Positions 26,194-39,700 of a DNA stretch of 64,000 nt are shown here, piece after piece. How positions within the stretch are numbered: the stretch's first letter is position 1; the number at the start of each line of letters is the position of its first letter. The DNA lies in NCBI RefSeq assembly GCF_002078875.1, contig NC_034411.1:35004990-35068989 (forward strand), in the 5' to 3' direction. The notes under the pieces are model-generated. The model had not been told where the DNA came from. It searched no databases and saw nothing but the letters and a program-made list of their open reading frames with translations. The position numbers and the translations under genes were made by a program. This DNA comes from Numida meleagris. Taxonomy: Eukaryota; Chordata; Aves; Galliformes; Numididae.

Positions 26194-29100
26194 TGTACAA
26201 GAATAACCAAAACCACTTACAGGTAAGAAATGATTCCACCAGCTACTGAAACACAGAGGATGAGTAGCTCAAAGAGATTTTTCTAGGCATTTCTGCCATC
26301 ACTAAATATCAACTGCTTTCAAGGGAATGCTGCAGATGAAAAGACCGAAGAATACAGAAACCTACTGGAAGGCAGCAAAGCCTGATGTGTAGCCCTGCAA
26401 CACTGAGGGTTTGTGGCTATGGAGCTGAATTAAACATAATTCAGCAATACCAGTGCCAGAAATCTCAATTAACCGTACTTCATCCAAGATCCTGGTGTGC
26501 TGGGTACCAGAAAGCAAAGAGAAGAATATCGCAATGAGACAAAACAAACATTGTAGGCTTTTATCATGCTCTGCTCTGTTCTGTCACTTACAATAGTAAG
26601 TGGATGTCCCACTTCCTCACTGTGAAGGCTCCTTTGCAGAGTCCAGAAAGGAGAGGCTGTGCAAGTCCTGTGTGGGCTTATGAACGGAAATGAAATGCAG
26701 GGCTGCGCAGACACAAAACTCAGGCTACATTTCCCAAAGTGACTGCAGCTCCTGTGGAATGGAATTAGACCTCTGAAGTGCCAAGACATGTGGTCCTGGG
26801 TACATGGATGGACTCAATAATGAAATTTTATATTTGGATCAGAAAGGAAGGTCCAGTCTAGATTGGAAAATATATAATTCTGGGATGTACAAAGCCCAGT
26901 AAATTGCAAAGACAGAATCTGCAGAGCTGTTGTCCTCTCTCAGCCACAGCAACATCAGAAAACTGCAGTAGCCAAGAAAAGCAGACGATGTAATGAGATG
27001 ACTCTCACCCAGCACTGTACACCATTACTTATTTTATCTTCCAAGGCGAATGTACAGGTATTAGGCCCTGTTCCAGGAAAGCACTTAGGGCCATATTCTG
27101 GTACCATGCAGAACAGTACTTTGCTTAGTAAACATCACCACTGAAGTCTTTGAGACAATTTATGGAGTTAAATTTGCACTGTGTTAGTGATGGGATCAGA
27201 GTTTGTTTTTAGAGTATTTGCGTAGTGTTAACACTTGTGATGCAAATTGTTTGCTGAAGTTGCTCACGCACACGTGCTTTGCTAATAGACTTAATTGATT
27301 ACTCAGGACATAGAAAGAGCAGACTTGCCTCTCTGACTTGCACATGAAGTCTGCAGTGAACACAGTCATCAAGGCACCTGCAGAATTTGGGCATTTGCTG
27401 CAGAAGTGCACCTGCCATATGGGACAGGAAATTGTATTTCAGGGCACAGGGATTCATTCCTAATCATTTAACTACATAAAGTGTTCAAGGAGGAATCCAG
27501 AGGTACCACTGAATGAAAGCACAAATAGTCTGGGTTAGTGTTGGTGTCGAAGAGATGAGTCACCTTCCCTTGTGGGCCCAGGGCCCCAAGAAGACAGCTA
27601 GCGTACAGCCTAAGCACCTAGAGCAATCCAGGTAAATAATCTGGGGAGGAGGTAATCTTGGAAGTGCTCTGATTCGGAGTTTAGGCAGAGTTGCTCATTG
27701 TCTTAATTGGGTCAAAGCCTACAATAGTGTTACGGTATTTAAATGCAAGTTCTGCACAAAAAACTGGGGAAAAAATTGACAATTTTCTGATGTAGCAGAG
27801 AAGTTACACTGCTAGATGAAAGAGTGCTCATGATTTCAGTGAAGAAAAATCAGGTTAAGGATTCATTTAGAAAGTTAGATTAACTCCATCAGTGTAGGAA
27901 TCCACTTGAAGTAAGGTATGGAATTACAGCAAAAACTGCTGCTGCTCTGTTTAAAAATTTTTAATGGGGGCAGGTACACTTACTTTGAATGCCATGACTC
28001 TGAGGCTCTGGGCATTTCACAGGCTGTAAAGAAGATGCTGTTCTTTTTATTCTGGGTTTGAGGGTTAGTGTGGCAACAACATGAAAGACAATAGTGGCAA
28101 AGTGGCACTGTTAACTGATGAGGGAACAGGGCTATTTCATTGGTTTTACTAAAGTTGCACTTGAGTTTTTTGGAAAATGAAAAGCTGATCTCCTTGGCTG
28201 CTCAGTCAGCCAAGACCAGATACACCATGGCTCCTTATGGCCACCATGCCCTGGCTTCTGATTTGGAAAGGTGCAGCAAAGGCAAGAGGATGAATGGGTG
28301 CTGATGTCCTGTCCCCAGTAGGTTGGGGCACACAGCCAGGCTCATGAATTTGGAAGTTTTCCCAGATTCTCCCACCATAAATATCTGTAGAGACAAAAGA
28401 TATGTTCCAGGTTACACATGAAGTCTGTGGTGGAGCAAGCTTTGTGATCCTTAACCGGAACTCGTGACAGTACCCAAACATCCAGATTTGCATGGGTACT
28501 GGGAGAGCATGCATACACAGAGGGCAGCATGTGGACTAGGTAACGAAGGAGATCCCAAAGGCTGGTGCCAGAGCATACAAAGGGCCATTATTCATTATTT
28601 ACTAACTTGATGTCCAACCTGTACCTGCTGTCACAACAGTGTGTGCTTTAATCATATTAGAAAAATTGCACTTCTGCTTCCAAAATCAATTTCACGGAGA
28701 TATTGCCTCCACAATATACAGGGCCAGATCCTCAATAAGGCAATCAGCAGAGTTGTGTTGACTTTGGAGAAGATGCAGTGATTTATATCTGCTGGGGAAC
28801 TGATCCTTGATCAGCATGTGTTGGGAGAAAACACTGAGCTATGATGACTGAGCAGCATCTTGAAAATGATTTTAACAGGCTTTCTTTCCAGTGGGGTGGG
28901 TGAAATATGGTCTATACGCAGAGAGGTGGCACTGGTCGTACACTAATTAAATCTCACGTGACTTCTATTTTAAAGGTTTAAGCAGAATGAAAATGGTGCG
29001 TAGAAGTTGATTTTATGAATAGACTTTGGTCTCTTCAGAACGTAGTGAACTCAAATTAGAAATCTGGGAAGAGAAAATAAAAATGTGACACCCAATACAG

Positions 29101-31437
29101 GAGTCAAATGGCCATCATACAACATTAAGGGACACAGCAGAAGAAGAATGGGCTTCCAACCACCACTTTTCTCCACAAATAGGCAATCACATTTCCCTGC
29201 CGGACACATGAGGAGTGGGAAGCTCATCCCAAGGTCAGCAGGAGCATTGGTGGGGTATGTCTGCTGGCAGAGGAGGGGATTAGTGGCCAACCCCCAGTTG
29301 CCACCCCAGCTGGAGTATCACAGCCCGGCGCTACTTCTCTGGGGACAGCAGCGAGCCAGAATGCACAGCAACTGTTTGAAGGGGGGATTAAAGCACGTCA
29401 TAAAATGTTGTGGCCAGAAGCAAGGGAGGAATGTTTTCACGAGATGTCAGTAAGTTACAGAGCTCTGGGCATGCAAACAGCTATTAAGTAAAAGGCAGAT
29501 AGGAAAGCACTCACAAAACACAGGAAATCACACTTGTTTCTTCTTACAAAGCCAACTGAGCAGTGGGTCAGCAGCCTGGAGGAGCTCCTTAGCCTGATCT
29601 CCAGGTGCCCCTGCTGGCCTTCAGGCAGGCCTACCTCGAGGCAATGCAGTGGTGGCTGGTGTGCTGAGGCAGCAGCTCTGAGTGGATAGCTGTGCAACTA
29701 GCCCTGTGACCAGACCCATGCAGCTGTCACTGGGCTCCAGGGAGAATAGGGATGTGGTGCTGGCTGTCCAGCCCCATCCAGAAACCAGGAGAGCCACAAT
29801 GATGAGCTACACTTTGCTCAAAAGGACCATACCTGGTGTAAATTGCAAGGGTCAGCTCACCATCTGGACAGCCTGGAAAATAAAAGTCACTGCAGCTACT
29901 TCCATGTAAGGGACCCATTCCTAACTTTGTGGATGTTTGCAGCCTCAATTTTGTAGCAGTCCACTCACACTGATGCGTATCCACATCTTGCAGGCAGGAA
30001 ATGGAGGCACAGGAAATCTGAGTTTTGATTTCAGTGTCTCTGTGACTTGGGACATGGCTGGGACCGCAGCTGAGCAGTACAGCTTCTGCTTCCCTACTCC
30101 TGACTATTTCCTTTTTGTTTAGTGAGAGCTTAAATTAAAGTTATCACCCGAGATAAAGCATATCGAACTAACTAGTGGCTTTGCACACTACAGCACAAGG
30201 TTGGGGAGCACATGACTAAATAGAGGACAAAGATTTGCTTAAAATGGCCGAGTATGAAAAACCTGTCCAGCCACGACTGTACATATACATTTGCGGGTCT
30301 TCAAGCTGTTAAATATTTTTCAGTTCAGTATTTTGATTAGTTTGTCCTGGGTCTTGCCCTTTTTTTAAAAACCTTTCTTCCTCTGAATTCACTTTACTAA
30401 AAATACCAACCAACAGTCTCTTTGTGCGGTGAAATCTGGTTGGTGAAAACTGGTTTTGTGCAAGCAGCATGATAAAAGGTGCATTCAGAAATATATCCAA
30501 CAAGTAAGCTCTCTGCAGGGTGTAAGTCTTCTGAAAAGAGAAGCCGAGTCCTGCAAGCACTTCCATTGCAGGCTTATGCTTCTATTGAGGACATCCATGA
30601 ATAAGGTTTTGCAGGATCAGGCCCCAGAGTTCAGCAAAATTTGCTTCCTGGCTGCTCTCCACAGCATTTAACAGCCTAAATAAAAGAAGGAATTAATTTC
30701 TGTTTTAAATCCTTGGCAAGCAACTTAGTTTCATTGCTTATCTTTTCATCAGAATCAGAGGACTCTGCCTCATTACAGCCGCTCGTAGAGCAGGGGCTTG
30801 AAGGAGAGCAAGGTATCTGCTCTCTCAGATGAAAATCAGAATCTGAATGGTGGTATTTTCAATAATGTTTAACAAAGCCACGTTGCTAAAGAAAAGGCAG
30901 TATCATGGTTTCTCCATTTTTTCATTCTTGCCCTATGTACAGTTCATTTTTCAGCCAGAGTTAACCATTTCTACAATGCTCACCCAGCGCTCTTCTCTTT
31001 CTGGTGGTTTCTGTCAAACACCGCTTTATTGTGAAGCGTTGCTCTTTTGGAAAATATAGCCCACCAATTTGGTGGTAAACAAGCCTTGGCTTTAAGACAA
31101 AGCTTGCTTTAATCTCCATGATCAGGCTACAGATCTGACCATGTTTTTTATCAAACCTCTTACGAAGAAATCCTATTCGTGATTATTATCTATATGAGAA
31201 TAAAAATGTCTAATTACCTTATATTAAATCTGTATTTATCAATTGTGGCTTTCTCTGGGAAATTGTAATTTGCAAAAATGCTCCACATTCCAGGCTGTAA
31301 CAGTTGGAGGTGGATGTCCTTAAGGATGGGAAAAAAAGTTCTTTTTTAAATGGCACATTTACTAATTATAAAATGCTCTTATCTCTCTGCAGCTAAAGCC
31401 AAAATGAACATGTGCCTTGCACTAAGAAATCCCAGGA

Positions 31438-31650
31438 TTGTCACAACTTGTGCCAGCTGTTGAGGTTATGACACCTGTGCCAGCATCGCCAGCTCTGCCC
31501 ACTGTCATCTGTTCCAACTGTTCCATCTGCACTGTTTGTACCAATTCTCCCATTTCTGCATCTGTACCTTCTGCAGAAACGGGTCCAACAATGCCAGCTG
31601 TGTCATCGGTGCCAAATATGCCAGATGTTCTATTTGTCCACCCTGGGCCA
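31438..31650. repeat. Degenerate low-complexity tract (Thr/Ser/Pro/Val-coding)
   Basis: Words such as TGTGCCAGC, CTGTTCCA, TCTGTACC and GGTGCCAAA recur at loosely regular spacing on the plus strand. In one open frame this gives a Ser/Thr/Pro/Val/Cys-rich peptide with repeated VP, MP and PA pairs. It resembles a strongly decayed minisatellite. No mucin or other family assignment is justified. Confidence 0.35.
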
Positions 31651-33912
31651 AATCAATGTAGTTTTGTGCTCATTAGTTTTAGCTGGTAGATTCTATTTCA
31701 CAATTTTTTGAGATGTGCTTAGATTGAATCAATTCTAAATCACCGCTACAACTGCTTTACATCTATCTAGCCATAAACAGAACTTTGTTTGTCATCGCGT
31801 ATTTGGTCAAAATTATTTTGATCTTATTAAATTGAGCGTGATGGTACCAATTCTGTCTTACTGACAAGATCTTTTTCCTGTAGGGGACGTAGCTGCAGAG
31901 AAATGAGCAAAAAAGGGTCATGGTATGCAGGCTGTAAATAATCTCTGTGGTTGCCATAAAAATGGCCCATATGTTGATATGCTGACCTAGAGAGGCCTGG
32001 TCCCAATCCCCTCTTCCAGCCCTACAGACTAGGAGATGCTCATCGGATTCCAGTTTAGCTGCAGTGAGTAGGTTAAGCTGCAGCCGAAAGAGAAGAATGA
32101 AGCTCTGGATATGTATCAGCTAGGAGTGTTTACTAGGGCTGTGCTAAAGGTCTGTGCTCTGAGTGGCATCCTTCTTGTGAGAGGGAGTTACTGTGCTGCC
32201 ACACAGCCCTCCACAGCCAGTCTCATTCCAGTGGGACAGCTTTCCTTTGGGTGACGTGTTCTCCATGCCTGTGCTTCACTATGGACATCTCATCTGAAAG
32301 CCAAGTCTTTGGGTTGCTGTTTATTTGGATTCATCACTTACTTGAAGGACTCTCCCAGGTTGTGTCCCTAGCCACATCTCAAAAGATCATACTGTGTTCT
32401 CTGAAGGTGCTGGGACTTCTGGGTGCATGGAGTCCTCTGGAATTTGGCACTCTGGGTCAGGAATGGAAGTCAAAATTTGCTACTGTCATGTACCTTGAAA
32501 TAAAGATCATTCCTGTTTCAAGAGCACAAGCCCAGGTTTTACATCCTTCTCTAGGGACAATAGCAGGACAGCACTGCAGGCCTCATTGGGATCATCCCTC
32601 AGCTGTCAGGACAAATGTCATCTCACAAGCTCCTTGAGACCCACAGGTCACTGTGCACAAGGGCTCCAAAGTGCAGTTGCCCCTGGTCCCCTTTCTTCAA
32701 AAGGTTAGAAAAATATGGAGAAAAGCAAGAGAGAAAATAAGAGATAAATGTTTTCTGTATCTGGTTTAGGTCAAGTTTCTAATCAAGGAATATCTCCTGC
32801 AGTTTCTCAGACAAAAATTCTGTTGAAATCTGTGATAAGTGACTTCAGAAATCCCTTGAAGTCTCAAATTATGCAACTGGAGGACTTCATCCCTCAGCCT
32901 GCCGCCTCTTCCCCCATGATCTGCTGCCATCTGCCAGGCTTGGTCTTTACCTGTGCAGTCAATCCCTTGAGGTAGGAGCTAACTCAGTCTTTTTGCAGTG
33001 ATTACAGCAATGGGTCCCTGGTCTTCACTCTGGTGGCTGCTGCCACCAAACGCAGCCTGAATTACAGTACTGACAGCAATAACCAAATAAGGCTTTCTCT
33101 GCCTTACACTCCTCTGTGGAGGCTTTCCCATCCACCGCGCTGCTCTGGGGCAAGGCAAGTGCTTCATCCCATTCCAGCATGGCTTATGGAGGAGTCCTTA
33201 GGAAGCATTTCTGAGGCTGCCTTCCTCAGCAGCTGAAATGAAAAGATTGTGTCCTGGGCATAAAAAGTACATTTTTTTTTTCTTTAGGTCAGCTTGGCTA
33301 GATCGTTTGGGCTATTTTTTGTCTCTTTCCATAACACTCTCTACGTGTTGCAGTCATCCAGGAGATATGTTCATAGCCCAGAGGACAGGTGTGACTTCTC
33401 TCTTTTTGCCCTGTTGGCCCCTTACCGGCTTTTCAGTGCTTACCACAAGTTCTGTGTTTTGCCACAGAGCACTGGGATGTGTTCAGTGCCTGATGCTGTG
33501 GTTGGCCTCAGTGGCACAGGGAGTCTCGCCAGCAGTGCTGTCCCACCGGCTGTCCCGGGCACCTTGCCTGGATCCTGGGACCCGTCACCTAAGAGAAAAG
33601 CAGGGAAGGACTTGTCACCTCCCATTGTTTCATACTGTCCATTCTCTCCACATTTCACTTTAAAACATGAGAGGCCAGGGAGATAGAGAGCCAGCCCTTA
33701 CTTTGAGAGAAAGAGTTGTGGCAGAGCCCTGGGGATATTGTCAGCTTTCAGTTCTGTCCTGAAGAAATGTATTCCATTTTTCCCTAAAGGCCATCGCTTC
33801 CTCCCCTTTCAAGTCTTCTTGAATTACACGGGTCTCCTGCCCCTTGTCCCAAGCAGCACAGCTGACCCTTTAATCACTCCACTTGCCACCTAGCTAGCAA
33901 ATGTAGGTTAGT

Positions 33913-33930
33913 GTATATATATATATATAT
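33913..33930. repeat. (TA)9 microsatellite
   Basis: Nine uninterrupted TA dinucleotides in otherwise unremarkable DNA. Confidence 0.95.
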
Positions 33931-36900
33931 GAAAGCCTGGGAATACTGAGCAGCTCCCACTCCAGCTTGTATGCTTAAAAAGGAAAGAGAAAGTGACTGA
34001 GAAGGCTACGTGTTAAAACCTGGCATTGCAGAGCATGAGCTATTTAAAAACACTCACATTGCTTCTTGCCACCGCTACCAACAACACTACTGCGAATGTG
34101 CGCACGTTCACACACCCACAAATGATTGTCTCTTTACTACCGTGTTTGTAGGTAGCACAGTCCAGTTCCCATTAAAGCCAAAACTGTAATGTAACTGGGC
34201 ATAAATCACATTCAGGATATCTTCTTTGTTTTCTTCTTCTTCTTTTTTAACAATATATTTTAAAATGAATGTAAGAATTGAAGTATGGAGAATAAAAAAT
34301 GTTTTGTTTTCCATTCTATCAACACAGGAACTCTTCAAACTAAGAGGGAAGGTTTGCATACTGGTCAAAAGCCATGTTCTCCATCCCAATTAGCTTTTCT
34401 GGCTGGCCTAAACTTGCGACTGGCCAAAGGTCAGGAACGGCCCTCATCCCATATCCACTCTTGGCCGCTCTCCCTCTGGAGAGGGATGCTTCATCGGGAG
34501 ACTCTCCCACTCCAACTGCCCCCACAGGACAAATTTGCAGTTAGCACAGTTTAGAAGAGCAATGGAAAAGGGATGTAACAGGAATTGAGTTTGTTTTGAA
34601 AACTCTCGCAGTGCTCCCATTCTTTCTCAGCTGTTTTGAGCTTTTCTGGTTTCATCTGGGTGGCAGTAAGAAAGACTGAAGAATCCTCTTTAAAATCCTC
34701 CTGCAGAATTTCCCAAAAAAGGAATTTCCACAGCAAAGTCTGCACATGAACAGCCCAATGGGTGTGACTGGAGAAGATATTTCTTGCAGCAGCAAACACT
34801 CATACTTTTGAAAAGAAAGAATCCACTTCAGTATTTTTAGGGTTTTTTTTGCAAGTCATTTAACAGATGTAACAGATGTCATTACTTCTAGCTTAGAAAA
34901 TGAGTGAGTTTGTGTGAGCTCTCTTGATGCTTTTTTTCATTATTCTGGTGGGCAACAGGAATAGAAAGGGGACAGCGGAGGAAAGCAGCTGAAAGGTGCC
35001 AAAACCTGACAAATATCTGTGCAGAAAGAAACATTTAGGTGATACTGAAAAACTTACAGCAGCAAGTGGTGGCATTGGATTGCCCGTAGAAACTTTTTAT
35101 GAGAGTAGTTAATTTGTTTTCAAAAAATATCAGATTTCACACTGGGCTGCTATGAAGGGTGGAAATTTTCTTGAAAAATTGTCATTTTATACAACTCTAA
35201 TTAGCAAACTGTTCATATAAACCCGCAAGCTGTGCAGCAGATTTCACTTCCAACATCTCTGCAGACAAGACAGAATTTCACCTACTTATTTACTGATCAT
35301 GTCGCAGCATCCTTTTCCTACTCACTGATGACTGTTCAGTGGCTTATGTAAAATGCACTGGTGATTTCACAGCATTTCTATTGGACAAATGTCCACGTGC
35401 TAAAGCAAATCACCATCACTGGCATGCTCCTGTTGGCAGTCTTGTTAGACAGCAACTAAGGAACAAAAGACTGAATTCTCTTTCTCACCCTGAGAGATGG
35501 TACAACCAAAAGCACTTGAAACACTTGGATGGGGCTGTTAGGGGTCTCATGCACTCCTCTTTCCCTCTTGGTGTACCTTTCAGCAACATGAATATTTATG
35601 GCCATACTTTGTCCCTCTACAGACAAAATAAGAGATGCCCAGGGGAATTCAGTCAATGCAAATAAAAGCGACATTTGCAAGCATGAGTAAACCTCAGTCA
35701 CGGTACTTGGTATTTTATGTCAAATACAGCTAAAGTGCAAAATTGCAAGAGATAGAAACGATTTCAGGACAGAATTGTTGTTGGAAGGTCACTGAAAGAA
35801 GTGGACCTGTAAGCAATGAGTCCTCCTTCTCTCAAGCCAAAATGGTTCCTCTGCTTGGCATGCAGTCACTTGGGGTTCATTAATTCTAACTGAAACTCCT
35901 GCTTCTTTGAGGTGGCAAACTCAAAAACACTGGCTGGCTTTGTCAGTGCTCCTACAGCCAACTTGAAGCCTCCACTAATTTCTTGTATGTTGAAAAATGC
36001 ACTTTTATCCTTGAAAATCTTTTCCCTAAAAATCCATCATCACTAGAGTTGTTGGGCACCAGGACAGACGCTGATGAGGAAGGATAACACCTGATTAAAA
36101 CCGTGTCAATTTATTCCCTTCTAACTTTATTGGTAGCCCATCTGTAAAAAAGAAAAAAGAAGACAGCACAAGAAGGCTTATCCTCTGTGCAAGCATCTGC
36201 TCAGTGTGTCTAATGAAAAGTTTGCTTTCTTTCCCTAATTGTCTTTCACTATGTCGTGTGGAACAGAAAATTCCTTCTAACCATTCTCATTTAATTCCAC
36301 TGCTTTTGTCAAAATTGAGGAATACTTATGAATAGAGCGATGTTATATTGTTGTTGCATTAATGCTATTGATAGTTAAACTGGATGCATTACATTAAAAC
36401 TATTACAAACAATATTTATTTTGCCACTCATCTGTGTATCAATAAAATGAAATTTCCCTCAGTAGAAGCAGACCAAGTGCAAGTCTCCCTGTGCTCTTCA
36501 TCTGGCTCTGTGAACTTAAAGCATTCTCAAATGTGGTGTCTTAGTATGTCACAACACAATTTTTTGCTCATTTTGCCCACAGTCATTACGACTTTGAGTT
36601 TAAATACACGGAATAATATTAAACATACCTGTGTTCTATGTTACATCCTTTCTGTCTTATTTGTGTGTTCCTGTACAGCTACATTTACTTACACGTAGTG
36701 ACCACTTCAAAGCATACTTTCCTGAGTGCTCTATTTACTAATTTTTGATTTTGTTATTTGGAATTTGGAGAAGTTTTTTAAAAAAATGTAAAGCTTTTCA
36801 TTGTGGATAGTTTTAAAATTTGCCTTAAATATAAAATGCAGACAAATCATTTTTGTTTATTTTCCTCAGCACTCAATAAATGCTAGTTCAATAGCACATC

Positions 36901-36996
36901 TGTGTTTAGTACATACTTGCTAGGGTTCAGATTCCCTAAGCTGTGTAATACACAGTCTTCCCCAACCCCACTAGCTCCCTTTTGACACCCAATTTA

Positions 36997-37059
36997 TTTT
37001 AAATCCTTTTTTTTTTTAATTTATTTTTAAATTTTTAATTAAAAAAAAAAGGATTTAAA
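36997..37059. repeat. A/T-rich inverted repeat (long hairpin)
   Basis: The left arm runs TTTTAAATCC, then a T run, then AATT (from 36997). The right arm at about 37037-37059 is AATT, an A run, then GGATTTAAA. The arms are complementary over about 23 positions except for a one-base difference in T/A run length, separated by about 14 nt of AT-only sequence. The non-homopolymer ends (TTTAAATCC with GGATTTAAA) show that this is a true inverted repeat rather than just facing poly-T and poly-A. It could be a cruciform-forming site, a tiny MITE remnant, or the head-to-head junction of two small insertions. Confidence 0.8.
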
Positions 37060-39649
37060 TCCAAGTATAACTCAATTTATGGGCATGAAATGTCTGGTTA
37101 CTTTGAATGTATTTATTTATTTGTCTGTACTTTTCATTATTTGAATCTGCTATAAACTGAAACGAAAACACAATAGTAAGTGCAAATGCAATTTATCTCT
37201 TTTGAAAAGTAATAGCTGAAGTTTTTTACCATGTAGAGCTCTGTGGGGCATTATCACAGATGTATAGAACTCTTGGACAGATATTTTCTCATATAGCTTT
37301 GATTCTGTTCCCTTACAAATGGATGAGGAGAGCTTTTCCTGCTTTTGCCAGACTATTAGTCTGCCTTGCCAGATTATTCCTCTCCCTTGCAAAGCACTCT
37401 AGCTGTTTTGTGTGAAAATAAGAACTAGCACCCTCACTGGCTGTCTTTTCTTTCTGTTTGATTTTACAATAAAATCATAATGATGAATTGGTGACTCTTC
37501 TGTTTTAGCATCTCAGCAAGTCACATTAGAACAGAAGTACTGCTTCACTGCAGGACAAAACAGAAAGTGGCTTGGAGAAGGCTCTTCTCAAAGGCCATTA
37601 TTTAAAAAGATGTAATTGGCAAGCCAGAGGAAAGCACAAAAGAGCTTGTATTTATTTGCACTCTTGCTTTTTGCTCACATGTGGCTCACTACAGTGCCTT
37701 CCAGTACTACAGGGGCCATTAGCATCTCCTGTGCTACTTGGTTTATTCTGAGCGTTGCACTGTGCTCTCCGTAGCAGACCCCACAGCCTGACCCAGCCAG
37801 GGGCCCTGCTGGTACCAGGATTTGGCTGGGATAGGGCCCTGCTGCAGCCCCCATGGCACCAGACCCAGAGCGAGGGGCACCCAAAAATGGCAGTGGGTGG
37901 AACACTCAGCTGGGCAGCAATGCCTTTCTTTGGAATGAAGTACCTCTGTAATGAAAGCGTAAGTGTACCGATACTGCTCATTTATCTGTCCTGCTGTCGG
38001 TCCTCCAGTTCTACATGCCTGGGCCTGCACTCCAGCAAGCAATAATTTATTGGCTCCATTGGATTTAAGGGGAAGGGTAATGCAGCACTGAGTATGAGTT
38101 GCAGAACATGGCCAATAGAGTAGAAGGAAACTACTGGCACAGGGAATTTGCTGTCCTGATTAAAACTCTTTATGTTTCTAGGTGTGTACTGGCCTTATTG
38201 TGGTGACATTACTGAGACATGCATTCGAGTCAAGCTGTGAGAGAAGGTGACAGCAAAGAACAAGTGTGGTTGTGAGAGGGGGACGCCTGCCAGCGCTTAC
38301 AGTGCAGATGGGTAACCACACCTGAACCATTCCTTCTGACACGCAGGCACTGTGGGGATGGGTGTCTCCAAAGGTGCAATTCTGAAACAAGTTTAAGCTC
38401 TTCACCTACCTGTAACTAAGAGAAGGTGCATGGCAACACACATTCACAGTGTGAGTGCTGAGTCTCACCCATTTAAGCAGAGAATCAGAGATGTGATTAA
38501 CTAATAAGGGCACAGGCACGGATGCTTATTGAATTTCTTGATCCATTCAACTACATGATTTTTGCAGATCTAGAGCAGGGACTTTATCTTCTGAATTAAA
38601 CATTGGCTATGTGATAACAAAGCCCGTGAAAGATCAAGAAAAGTTCTGACATCAAAACTGTTCATCACCAAAGACATTCCTAAAGGCTGAGACAGCAACA
38701 CTGCATATAATTATACACTGTAAAAGAAAGCTACCCCCTTGCAGAAGACCAGCACAAGTCAATTGGAGTTTCAAGTTCTTGATTACTTTATTGGTGGGGT
38801 TGTCATGGTATACAGGACTCATGTTGTTTGTATTAGATGGAGATGAATTTTTTTCCTAAATGAAAGAAAAATAGGGTCAGAAGTGTATAGTTATCACTAT
38901 ATTTAATATGATTTTTTAAAAATACATTTAATTTGTTCTATTTTTTGTCATATGTATTTGAGATACTATATTTTGCTTCTCTCTGTTTTCCACTACTTTT
39001 TACGAAGATTTTAATATGAAAGCACAGTCTCCACTGCCTCTTGTAACATGAATGGCAACAAAAGGAAAATAATTGCAGTGACTCTACTCAGAAGCTAGGC
39101 AGTATTACCTTGGTTTTACAGGTAGGAGTTCCCTCAAAATGTTTCTTAACATATACCATGTTGTTTTCCACAAAACGTCAATGATGTTATAATTTACCAA
39201 TAGTCGCTGTCCTCTTGGAAACTGAACATAAATGACACTGCTCCCAAGCACAAGATATAAAATAATATCATGATTACCTCATTGCAAACAGTAGTTTTTT
39301 GAAACATGCAGCCATTTCTTAATCTTGGCATTGAACATTTTCTTTATTACTGGCGCTGTAGACTTTCAAAGAACCTTCGTGGGCACCAGGTCAGATTCCC
39401 TCCTGCCTGATTCTTGCTCCCTGAGATTAGACTGGGCCATGGGTAAAGCTGAAGTGCCCAGAGGGTCAGCTCTTGAGTCCCATGGTCATTCCCCAGCTGT
39501 GGTTAGTCTTTGCATGGGGCAGCAGGAGCGAGAGCACTATCTCCTCCTGGATCACAGGCATCATGGCCTTGCTGAGGGGTTGGAGAAGCAGGGGCTGAGA
39601 CTGCCTTTGGGACTCCAAAGCCAGGCTGAAGGCCGCATTTGACACTTGT

Positions 39650-39700
39650 CATAGAATCATAGAATCATAGAATCATAGAATCATAGAATGGCCTGGGTTG
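39650..39700 (-). mobile_element. CR1 3' tail, extremely truncated
   Basis: Five copies of the octamer ATAGAATC/G (39651-39690) are followed by only about 12 bp of CR1 body (GGCCTGGGTTG). The octamer array is the diagnostic 3' tail of CR1, here on the minus strand. Beyond 39700 the sequence is no longer CR1. This is either an insertion that aborted almost immediately or one whose body was deleted. Confidence 0.88.

Larger units (their letters stand above)
26194..39649. other. Intergenic, no gene recognised
   Basis: This is 13 kb without a supportable gene or clear transposon. Items noticed are a degenerate low-complexity ORF at 31438-31689, an (AT)n run at 33913-33930, an AT-rich complex stretch at 31160-31290, a long A/T hairpin at 36997-37059, and a moderately GC-rich patch at 37680-37900. 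Many ORFs of 60-140 codons (for example 33238-33663) are present, but none has recognisable domains, codon-use consistency or good splice boundaries. Confidence 0.6.
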
